Source: JBLHGU01 sp047615875 (lineage in GTDB: Bacteria; Pseudomonadota; Gammaproteobacteria; Arenicellales; CAJQKF01). From it: 9,439 bases of DNA. Under the pieces are notes generated by a model. That model was not told where the DNA came from. It made no database searches and saw only the letters and a list, made by a program, of their open reading frames with translations. Shown here one piece after another: positions 1 through 5,904 of this stretch. Positions within the stretch are counted from its first letter, which is position 1; each line of letters starts with the position of its first letter. The stretch lies in contig JBLHGU010000204.1 in the NCBI GenBank assembly GCA_047615875.1, forward strand, positions 1 to 9,439, written 5' to 3'. The position numbers were made by a program, and so were the translations under genes.

Positions 1-570
1 GATCGCCAGTTCCCAGTCCTCCATAAGATGGGTACGTCGTTCATCGAACATTCCAACATCAATTAAAACCGATCGTTTAATCATCATCATTGGGGCACCG
101 ATAAAACTGCCGCCCATCAGGTGGTTGGAAAAGTCTCCGCAGCATTCTAAATTGAGGCGACTGCGTTTAGGAATTGGTCTTTGAACGCCAGTCGGCGAAA
201 GACGCACGGCGCAAACAACTGAAACATCTGCCTTTTTACAGCGTTTAAAGGCGTTAAGGTGCTCCTGGATGAATCCCGGCATCAATTCGTCATCACTATC
301 CTGGAAGGCAATAAAGTCGCCACGCGCGGCCAGTATGCCGGCATTTCGGGCGACGTGCGCTCCAACGTTCTGAGGTAGTTGTAGGTAACGGATTTGTTGG
401 GCGGCAAGGGATTCAATGACATTGCGAGTATCATCATAAGATCCATCGTCCACAACGATTAGTTCGAGAGGCTGTGGGTACTGATTTAGAACCGAGATAA
501 TGGCGCGTGAAATTGTAGCGGCCCTATTATAGGTCGGTAAAATGACACTCACGGGAGCTTTATCAGGCAT
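1..570 (-). CDS. Family 2 glycosyltransferase, N-terminal 190 residues (runs off the window)
   Basis: Cytoplasmic GT-A glycosyltransferase expected to move a sugar from a nucleotide-sugar to a lipid-linked or growing glycan. The start is the ATG at 570-568 and the frame is open to base 1, giving 190 residues, so the C-terminus lies outside. Visible motifs: the opening beta strand VSVILPTYNR (residues 7-16), the nucleotide-binding VVDDGS (39-44), NVGAHVARNAG (68-78) and the metal-binding D-S-D in FQDSDDE (89-95, Asp91/Asp93). The acceptor-side ED motif EDWE sits at 184-187. The start overlaps by 8 bases the TGA that would end the upstream glycosyltransferase frame (563-565), so the two were probably translationally coupled. 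There is no strong Shine-Dalgarno, only an A-rich run before the ATG. The family assignment is firm; donor and acceptor sugars cannot be told. Confidence 0.93.
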   Translation of the reverse strand, partial: MPDKAPVSVILPTYNRAATISRAIISVLNQYPQPLELIVVDDGSYDDTRNVIESLAAQQIRYLQLPQNVGAHVARNAGILAARGDFIAFQDSDDELMPGFIQEHLNAFKRCKKADVSVVCAVRLSPTGVQRPIPKRSRLNLECCGDFSNHLMGGSFIGAPMMMIKRSVLIDVGMFDERRTHLMEDWELAI

Positions 571-1414
571 CTTTTTTTCGTGCTAGCAGCCTGTGGCAAC
601 GTGATATGAAACTTTGGTAACCTTGTCGTGGTGCCACTTGCTTCTTCTGCCCCAGAATTTTCCTAACTGAGATGAAGGCTAATTCCCCAAAGGCTTGTCT
701 ATATAATCGCAAGGGGAAATCTGAGACATTGTTCTTTCGCCGAGCAAGGAATATCTCTTGAATCTGTACCGATGCGTCTGCATGACTGGTGCTAACGCCA
801 CCCGATTACATTCTGGTGATAATGCGGTCGATAAAAAGCGCATCATTTTGGGGTAATTCCCTTAATATCATTTCGAAATCGCCTGCGATCTTGAATTGCT
901 CGTCAAACAATCCTCGCTGGCGAAATAATTGGGTGTGGTGGAAGACGCCAGTATGCGGCAACATGACCTGTGTGATTCGCTGTTTTGCAGTTTGCCAAGG
1001 CGTTCCGAGTTCTTTAAATGGATCACCATCCTGCGACGTCAGTAAAACCTTGCCATAAGCGATATTATAGCAGTCTGCCGCCTGTTTGAGCCTCGGTAAA
1101 ATTTCTTCAATCACGGTTGGAGAAATCAATTCGTCATCAGCTCCGAGAAATAATATCCAGTTTCCTCGCGCTTTTGGTATGGCTTTATTCTGGGCATTGT
1201 AGATGCCTGTATCAGATTCGGAAAGCCAGAAGGCGAAACTTGCATCGTGTTTTCTGAGATTGTCAGTAGCGCCACCAGTAGACCCGCCATCTATGATGAT
1301 TAATTCCACGTCAGTATGGGTTTGTGCAATAACGCTCTGAATGCACCCATCAATGTGATCTACGCAATTATAAACAGCTACAATAATAGAAATATAGGGA
1401 GTGGCTTGATCCAT
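563..1414 (-). pseudogene. Family 2 glycosyltransferase interrupted by an in-frame TAA (codon 203)
   Basis: WcaA-like family 2 glycosyltransferase of a polysaccharide operon. The ATG at 1414 opens a 202-codon frame that stops at TAA 808-806. Motifs: ISIIVAVYN (8-16), IIIDGGST (39-46), SESDTGIYNAQNKAI (65-79), FLGADDE (89-95) and GDFE in the acceptor region. The break falls inside a conserved C-terminal block: residues read DRIITRM, then stop, then SGGVSTS, where relatives carry an unbroken RM-x-x-GG-x-S type motif. The same frame stays open for 80 more codons to TGA 565-563, which overlaps the next start by 8 bases. Without the TAA the protein would be 283 residues. The 202-residue product has the nucleotide-binding half but lacks the C-terminal part, so I call it a recent nonsense pseudogene. 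A sequencing error is possible. Asp is also replaced by Gly in the usual GGSTDG motif (here GGSTGG). Confidence 0.85.
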
Positions 1415-1445
1415 TGTTTGTTATTGGTACATGTATTAGGTGCTG

Positions 1446-1619
1446 CTACCTTGCGATCACCGGAATGAAACCTAACCGTCTTCGCACAGTGAAGAAAATT
1501 ATTACCATGCGCAATAAAGTCGATATTGATGTTGCGCTGGCTGCGCCTTCGATCCCATAGAGAGGGATCAACAGCCAGTTTAGCAATATATTAAATACAG
1601 CGCATAGCCCTAGCACGCC
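1446..1619 (-). pseudogene. wzx: C-terminal remnant of a Wzx-like polysaccharide flippase
   Basis: The minus-strand frame ending at TAG 1448-1446 gives 57 residues that include the hydrophobic AVFNILLNWLLIPLYGIEGA, then ATSISTLLRMVIIFF and the basic end FTVRRRLGF. The pattern NxxLNxxLIPxYGIxGAAxAT followed by another hydrophobic helix is typical of the last helices of the PST/MATE-like O-unit flippases that move undecaprenyl-linked repeat units across the inner membrane. Only about an eighth of a normal flippase remains. The similarity begins at about 1619, next to the stop of an IS630-type fragment, and no start codon or N-terminal part is found elsewhere in the window. It lies 31 bases upstream of the glycosyltransferase at 1414 and in the same direction, as expected for an operon. 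The symbol is a family-level guess. The fragment is not expected to work. Confidence 0.72.
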
Positions 1620-1620
1620 A

Positions 1621-1752
1621 TCAACATTGTGTTGAGGGATAGAATGATTTCAACTTAATGCGGGCATCTTCCGTAGTAAATCGCCAGTTTGCACAAACAG
1701 TTTCTTGATTTCGTTGTTTTTGCCATGCCGTTAATTCAGTCGCGGTCACGCT
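1621..1752 (-). pseudogene. C-terminal fragment of an IS630-family transposase
   Basis: Minus-strand frame ending at TGA 1623-1621. The readable part is ELTAWQKQRN, then NWRFTTEDARIKLK, SFYPSTQC. This matches the recalled end of a branch of IS630-family DDE transposases, where EVxAWxxxRN is followed by WRFTTxDARIKLKxLYP. The catalytic DDE core and the whole N-terminal half are absent. The frame remains open upstream of 1752, but residues there (FRADPKRWISV) do not look like IS630, so the upstream limit is uncertain. On its left it directly abuts the truncated flippase. This is a dead remnant; the assignment is from motif memory without alignment. Confidence 0.6.
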
Positions 1753-1772
1753 GATCCAGCGTTTTGGATCGG
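1751..1772. repeat. Short inverted repeat downstream of the recombinase gene
   Basis: GATCCA (1753-1758) and TGGATC (1765-1770) are perfect complements around a six-base loop, with one G-T pair and one C-G pair extending the stem outward. It lies 44 bases beyond the recombinase stop and close to the point where IS630-type sequence begins. There is no T-run on either side, so it does not look like an intrinsic terminator. It may mark the end of the element or be chance. Confidence 0.4.
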
Positions 1773-1815
1773 CCCTGAACCTGAATATGCACGCATAATA
1801 CCCTCGTTGTGTAAG

Positions 1816-3933
1816 CTATTGATTTAACTCAAACAGACTGCGTTGGTTGGTCGACATGTCCCCTTCGAGATCGAGTTTTCCAGTCGCTTTTAACCGTGAC
1901 AGTATGCCTGCAACCGGTTCGTTATCCAAATCATCGCACTTGATCTCATACGGCGCATAGGGGGCCACTTGTTCAACAGGCAGTATCTCTGCTCGTATCA
2001 GACGCATCAGCGTCGTATCACTCACCCGAGTATATACGGTCGCTTGCCCCAGGGTCAGGACGTTGGGATCCAACTTCTCTAGTTCTGGTGCCGGTATCCT
2101 GTATTTCTTGCGCGCATAAGCCACTCGCGACTGTGTCCACCGATTGCCCTTACCCGTTTTCCGTCCCAGCTTGCTAAGCACCCGCGCAATCTCGTCATCT
2201 CGGTAGCGTGTTGCCATTTTCGTGATCAACTCAATATCTTCTAACGATGTCTTATGGGCGAGAGCCCCTGACAGGGGCTTGGGCATTTCAAGGTCTGTAT
2301 GACAACCACCTTGCCAGTGGATGATGAAGTGAAGCTGTTGTTCATCATCCAGATCAACGATAATTTCTTTGATCAGCAAGCGAGTCATCTTCTTTTTGAG
2401 CACCATGGGGCAATCAGGGTCATGCCACACGTGGGTGAAGTCGTTTCCCAGTTCCATAATCGCTGCGTGTTCACTGGCACTTAACTGTTGTGCAGAATCA
2501 TAAGTTGCCTTGAGTTCAGTTTTCACTTGCTCAACCGCTTCCAGTGTCTCATTATAGCGTTGTTCCAGCACCTCGGCGACTAATCTGTTGGCCGGGTCCA
2601 CCTGATCAAATTGATCAAATGCCCGTTGTGCCTCGTACTCTAATTGCTGTAACTGGCGGCTCAATGCATCCCGACGATCACGGCCGTGGTCATGGTGCTG
2701 ATCAATGACGCTCAGGCTGGCCTCAATACCCAGTGGCGAGATCGCAAGGAGGATTTCTTCACTCAGGCGCTTGTCCACGGTGGCGCCACCGAAACCCAAA
2801 CAATAGCCGCCCCCTGTTGAATAGTCACCGTCGCACAAATAACGTGCAGCGGTGCCGCTCTTTCCCCAATAGCGTGTGTGCAACTTGCGGCCGCACTTTG
2901 CGCATCGCAGCAGACCAACCAGCAACCCATGTCCTGCGCGCACCGCTGTCACAGACTCGTCTCGCATGAAGTTGCTGCTATTACGCTGCATGATCTGTTG
3001 GTTCTCCTGATATGCCGGCCAACTAATATAGCCTGCATGGTGGTCTTTGATAAAGACTTTTGCCTGTTCTGCCGGCAGCGTCCGACCCTGACGCCTGACG
3101 ATCTGACCCGCCTTCATCACCACTTCGGTGGGCCTGCGGCCATACACATAGGCACCGGCGTAGAGGGGGTTGTGCAGCACACTGGCGATGAAGGTCTGGG
3201 TCGGTAGCTTCCATACCAATTGAAAGCGTCCCCCGATCGCTTTATTGACCGGACACTCGATCTGCTCGTCATGAAACCAGCGAAAGGTCTGACGGATGCT
3301 GCCGATCTCCCGAAATTTTCTGAACAGGAGTTCAATCACTTCCTGCACCCGCAGGTTGGCATCCTTGACGATCTTTCCGGTCAAGTCTTGAACATACCCC
3401 GGAGCCAGAATCCGAATCAGTTCACCCCGTTTAGCCTTTTCCTGCATGCCTTGCAGCAGACGTTGCTTCAGAACCTTAAGCTCAACCACACTCAAGGTGC
3501 CTTTGATACCGAGTATGAGTTGATCGTCGAGAAGGGCTAAATTATAAACCTGATCGGCATCGGCTATCAGGGTGTTGAACACCTGACAGACTTCTATCAG
3601 ATGGCACCAGTCTTTATCGGTACGAGACAGGCGAGAGAGTTCGCGACTGAAGATAATACCCACCTCCCCTATGGCAATGCCGGCTAACAATTGCTTAAAG
3701 CCTTTGCGTTCTTGCCCGCCACTGGCTGCACTGATACCAAGATCACAATCGATGACCTCAACACGATGGAAACCCAATGCTTTTGCTCTATCCACCAGGG
3801 CAAATTGCAACCGCTGGCTTTCCTGATTATGTTTCACCTGCTGCATGGATGATTGTCGTATATAGACAACGGCTTTACGTTCCAGGTGATGTGGCAGGAT
3901 CTTCTGATTAAGTTCATGCTGCTTCATCTTCAT
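1816..3933 (-). CDS. Large serine recombinase, 705 residues
   Basis: DNA integrase/transposase of the resolvase-invertase superfamily. It cuts both strands through a serine and exchanges DNA at short sites. The resolvase catalytic domain spans roughly residues 20-170: YIRQSS at 24-29 carries the likely nucleophile Ser28, followed by the SRELSRLSR arginine motif and the long E helix. A Recombinase (PF07508-type) domain follows, with SVLHNPLYAGAYVYGRR. The zinc ribbon has Cys344-x2-Cys347 and Cys367/Cys378. A charged, probably coiled-coil stretch rich in Leu, Gln and Glu follows, and then a long C-terminal region with helix-turn-helix-like text near TLGQATVYTRVSDTTLMRLI. Length is normal for the large serine family. 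The start at 3933 lies inside the preceding 32-codon gene (20-base overlap); Met3 at 3927 is an alternative. No frameshift or missing key residue is seen, so it is probably active. Confidence 0.93.
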   Translation of the reverse strand: MKMKQHELNQKILPHHLERKAVVYIRQSSMQQVKHNQESQRLQFALVDRAKALGFHRVEVIDCDLGISAASGGQERKGFKQLLAGIAIGEVGIIFSRELSRLSRTDKDWCHLIEVCQVFNTLIADADQVYNLALLDDQLILGIKGTLSVVELKVLKQRLLQGMQEKAKRGELIRILAPGYVQDLTGKIVKDANLRVQEVIELLFRKFREIGSIRQTFRWFHDEQIECPVNKAIGGRFQLVWKLPTQTFIASVLHNPLYAGAYVYGRRPTEVVMKAGQIVRRQGRTLPAEQAKVFIKDHHAGYISWPAYQENQQIMQRNSSNFMRDESVTAVRAGHGLLVGLLRCAKCGRKLHTRYWGKSGTAARYLCDGDYSTGGGYCLGFGGATVDKRLSEEILLAISPLGIEASLSVIDQHHDHGRDRRDALSRQLQQLEYEAQRAFDQFDQVDPANRLVAEVLEQRYNETLEAVEQVKTELKATYDSAQQLSASEHAAIMELGNDFTHVWHDPDCPMVLKKKMTRLLIKEIIVDLDDEQQLHFIIHWQGGCHTDLEMPKPLSGALAHKTSLEDIELITKMATRYRDDEIARVLSKLGRKTGKGNRWTQSRVAYARKKYRIPAPELEKLDPNVLTLGQATVYTRVSDTTLMRLIRAEILPVEQVAPYAPYEIKCDDLDNEPVAGILSRLKATGKLDLEGDMSTNQRSLFELNQ

Positions 3934-4012
3934 CCCCCATCTGTGGTTTTAACAGCGTGCGGATGGCTTGTGCCATGAGTGCAATGAGCTGATGTTTTTG
4001 TTCATCATTCAT
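3914..4012 (-). CDS. 32-residue protein between the DUF5372-like gene and the recombinase
   Basis: A tiny frame from ATG 4012-4010 to TGA 3916-3914. The product begins MNDEQKHQLIALMAQAIR, continues as a short amphipathic helix and ends in an acidic GDEDEAA tail. The start overlaps the DUF5372-like stop by 8 bases and the end overlaps the recombinase start by 20 bases, so it fits exactly as the middle gene of a coupled trio. I recall similar acidic miniproteins starting MND/MTD..LIAL..ALR before this kind of recombinase, but cannot confirm it here. It could be a recombinase partner, a recombination directionality factor, or a leader that only couples translation. No known domain is seen. Confidence 0.6.
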   Translation of the reverse strand: MNDEQKHQLIALMAQAIRTLLKPQMGDEDEAA

Positions 4013-4352
4013 CAAGATCCTCTCCGCTGAGTGATCCGCATGGTTCTCGAAGGGCATCTCGACTTGTTGCATTGGCTTGCTCCGGGTGAATATCAGGTTT
4101 CACTGTAGAGCATAAATGTGAAATCAGTAATTCAACCAGGGACAACAGTACACCGCCTGGGAACTCGATCCCTGATTGCTGATGAAACTGTGCCGCTTCC
4201 GATTGCAGCATCCACACGGGAATCTTTATCGTATTCCCATCGGGATGCTGAACCGTGGTTGCACCGGTACTATTGCGGGGCCAGGAAATCACCTTCAGGT
4301 GCTGATGAACCAGTGGGTGGAACGGATAGTGCACCGTCACCGTCGACGGCAT
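4005..4352 (-). CDS. DUF5372-like protein of the recombinase element, 115 residues
   Basis: Small soluble protein of unknown function. It starts at ATG 4352 and opens VTVHYPFHPL (residues 5-14), followed by a beta-rich stretch HLKVISWPRNS, TTVQHPDGNTIKIPVWML. The opening TVxxPFHPLxxQxxxV and the later IPxxW are the recalled hallmarks of DUF5372, a family found next to recombinase-family genes. The C-terminal half (from about residue 60) is more variable and ends SLSGEDLDE. It is the first gene of the trio and its TGA (4007-4005) overlaps the next ATG. The fold may be a small barrel that binds DNA or the recombinase; that is inference. No clear Shine-Dalgarno precedes the ATG. Confidence 0.7.
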   Translation of the reverse strand: MPSTVTVHYPFHPLVHQHLKVISWPRNSTGATTVQHPDGNTIKIPVWMLQSEAAQFHQQSGIEFPGGVLLSLVELLISHLCSTVKPDIHPEQANATSRDALREPCGSLSGEDLDE

Positions 4353-4372
4353 GGTGTTCTGATTGGCTATTG

Positions 4373-5316
4373 CTGAATATCCATTTTCATATGCTTTTCG
4401 TGGACGGCGTATACCTCGATCAATCCAATAGGAACGCCCGGTTTCAATGGGTCAAGGCGCCCACCAGTGCCGAACTGATCCAAGTGACACCATCGCCCAT
4501 CGTGTCGGCCGCTTTTTGGAGCAGCAGGGTCTACTGGAACGCGATGCCGAGAACATCTATCTGACTTGTGAAGAGACCGACGACGATCCGATGACTCAGC
4601 TGCTCGGCTCTTCCATCACCTACCGAATCGCGGTCGGGCAACAGGCTAGACGCAAGGTGTTAACATTACAAACCCTGCCCGCGGGTGACCGAAACGACCC
4701 ATACGGAGATACCGTTTGCAAAGTAGCTGGATTCAGCCTCCATGCAGGCGTAGAAGTCAAGGCCCGCTAGCGCAAAAAGCTGGAACGATTGTGCCGATAC
4801 ATTACCCGGCCCGCCGTGGCGGATAAGCGGCTGTCGCTCACCCCTGGCGGCCACATTCGTTACCAACTCAAGACACCGTACCGAAACGACACCACCTATG
4901 TGATCTTCGGACCCCTGGACTTCATGGCCAAACTCGTTTTACTGGTGCCCATACCCCGCGTCAACCTGACCCGCTATCACGGTGTATTTGCACCCAACAG
5001 CAAGTACCGTGCGCTAGTGACACCAGTAAAACGAGGCAAAGTAAATGGGCCTCAGAAAAGTGGAAAGTCGAATAATTCGCCAATAGCCCCTGAACGACGT
5101 GCAGGCCTGTCCTGGGCGCAGCGGCTCAAGCGGGTGTTTAACATCGACATCGAGAGCTGCAGTACTTGCTGTGGCACCATGAAAGTCATTGCCAGCATCG
5201 AAGACCCTGTTGTCATCCACAAAATACTCGACCATCTGGATAGTAAAACTGCGGTTTCCAGTTCATTTCATTTGCCTGACAATCGCGCACCACCGCAGGC
5301 GGACCTCTTTCACTGA
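4373..5316 (+). pseudogene. IS91-family (Y2 HUH) transposase, 3' part, frameshifted and with an amber stop
   Basis: IS91-type rolling-circle transposase. The remaining coding starts at NIHFHMLFVDGVY, with the metal-binding His-x-His (CAT at 4382 and 4388), and includes FQWVKAPTSAEL in frame 2. It then shifts to frame 1 within about 4484-4490 (net -1), giving TIAHRVGRFLEQQGLLERDA, SITYRIAVG and KVAGFSLHAGV. TAG at 4768-4770 replaces what is probably a Gln codon before RKKLERLCRYITRPAV. The frame then stays open through RLSLTPGGHIRYQLKTPYR, PRVNLTRYHGVFAPNSKYR and RLKRVFNIDIESCSTC to TGA 5314-5316. The Tyr in CRYITRP is a candidate nucleophile. The N-terminal zinc-binding part, roughly 200 residues, is missing where the recombinase element begins. 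It cannot make an active enzyme. Confidence 0.88.
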
Positions 5317-5688
5317 TTGATTGCAAGGGAATTCGGCGTATTTCAATAACGCAGCAGGGGTGCGCTTGCCTTCATTGTGGCGTCAAGCAAATTTGCGCTC
5401 AATTGACTGGAGAAAATGACCGAATTTCCAGAACCGTAAGATGATTCGGAGACAATTCATCTACTTTTTCGTTCTAATCGAGTTTTTACCTTTATGTCAT
5501 CTTTTATTACCATGCGCCTTATAGTTACTATACTCATTCCGAATTCTCTTTCTGCCACTTCTTTGCAACTTCCATACTTATATTGGTATTCGCCGATTAT
5601 AATTCTTCGCTACGGTATCATCAGTTACGCGTCTGCCTGGGTGCTTTAGCGGTGTTCTGCTAGTGTACCACTCGGTATGCTAGGGTAG
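5317..5688. other. Intergenic stretch without a convincing gene
   Basis: The first half (to about 5456) may be the non-coding tail of the IS91-type element; no clear IS91 end was recognised. The second half is richer in A and T and is open on both strands over the same bases: plus 5494-5649 (51 codons from ATG, ending at TAG, hydrophobic) and minus 5457-5609 (50 codons between stops). Neither has a good ribosome binding site or a recognised family. This reads as decayed or junction DNA between two IS remnants. Confidence 0.5.
5457..5609 (-). other. Small open frame with helix-turn-helix-like text
   Basis: Between in-frame stops, the minus strand reads YGSCKEVAEREFGMSIVTIR and then a basic end KVKTRLERKSR. 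The segment KEVAEREFGMSIVTIRR resembles a helix-turn-helix of a regulator or transposase (Ala, then Gly at the turn, then a hydrophobic-x-x-Ile helix), but the spacing from Ala to Gly is one residue too long. No ATG precedes it (the first is inside, at Met25 of the frame). It may be a fragment of a lost IS or regulator gene, or chance. Confidence 0.2.
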
Positions 5689-5813
5689 GTGTATTGCTGT
5701 TTTGATCATGCCCGTCGCAAGCTAGTTAAAGCCAGCAGTACAGCGGCCCTGGCACGCGAAGGCGATGGGAGACAGCAAATAAGAATTAACTGGGCCGAAA
5801 TAAGCTCGCTTAC
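5689..5813 (+). mobile_element. IS66-family transposase scrap with right-end terminus
   Basis: From GTG 5689 the plus strand reads VYCCFDHARRKLVKAS. This matches the block GCWAHARRKFxEA of the IS66 TnpC (DDE) transposase, which follows the catalytic DGYxGY region. Sequence resembling the rest of that gene is absent. At 5807-5813 the plus strand reads CGCTTAC, the complement of GTAAGCG with which IS66-family inverted repeats characteristically begin. It is therefore likely the right tip of the element, with native DNA resuming at 5814. The interior has been deleted, so it cannot transpose. The match rests on one short motif plus a seven-base terminus. Confidence 0.5.
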
Positions 5814-5826
5814 GATAAACCGTCAG

Positions 5827-5855
5827 TTGTGTAGTATTTTATTTTCACTTAGAAT
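5827..5855 (+). promoter_or_regulatory. Candidate sigma70 promoter of the sulfation operon
   Basis: TTGTGT (5827-5832) and TAGAAT (5850-5855) are separated by exactly 17 bases in an AT-rich stretch. The -10 differs from TATAAT at one base and the -35 keeps the strong TTG. Transcription would start near 5862, leaving a leader of about 43 bases before the ATG at 5905. It begins 14 bases inside the presumed IS66 end. No operator palindrome was recognised. Confidence 0.5.
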
Positions 5856-5904
5856 CGTTTTTCGAGGCCCACTGTTTAGAAAAAACATCAATCTTAGATA
5901 ATTT

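Larger units (their letters stand above)
1745..4372 (-). mobile_element. Compact serine-recombinase element with three overlapping genes (approximate limits)
   Basis: The element carries three minus-strand genes in tight succession: DUF5372-like (4005-4352), a 32-residue gene (3914-4012) and a large serine recombinase (1816-3933). Successive genes overlap by 8 and 20 bases, so they form one translation unit. Limits are inferred. To the right, IS91-type transposase sequence resumes at 4373, only 20 bases from the DUF5372-like start. To the left, IS630-type sequence begins near 1745. I found no clear terminal inverted repeats or target duplication, as expected for serine-recombinase elements, which integrate between short att cores. 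Unlike the neighbours, all three genes are open and intact, so this is probably the youngest insertion here. Confidence 0.55.

Noticed and set aside
789..1058. 89-codon plus-strand frame across the glycosyltransferase end
   Set aside because: It is antisense to conserved glycosyltransferase sequence and its text resembles no protein family.
1751..1772. Hairpin as an intrinsic terminator for the recombinase
   Set aside because: No run of T follows the stem on the minus strand and the stem is short.
2299..3540. Several open frames on the plus strand and in other minus-strand frames across the recombinase gene
   Set aside because: They lie wholly within the 705-codon recombinase, have no domain-like text and show no ribosome binding site; they are antisense or out-of-frame shadows.
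4118..4372. Plus-strand open frames (4118 and 4176) before the IS91-type text
   Set aside because: They are antisense to the DUF5372-like gene; only the part from 4373 has IS91-type similarity.
806..4770. Possible stop-codon reassignment, since TAA (808-806) and TAG (4768-4770) interrupt conserved frames
   Set aside because: TAG also ends the flippase remnant and recombinase sensibly and TAA ends the HAD stub. The IS91-type gene has a frameshift as well, so ordinary decay explains both.
5801..5812. Short inverted repeat TAAGC-TC-GCTTA
   Set aside because: Stem of five with a two-base loop is not a stable hairpin and the right half is better explained as part of an IS66-type terminus.
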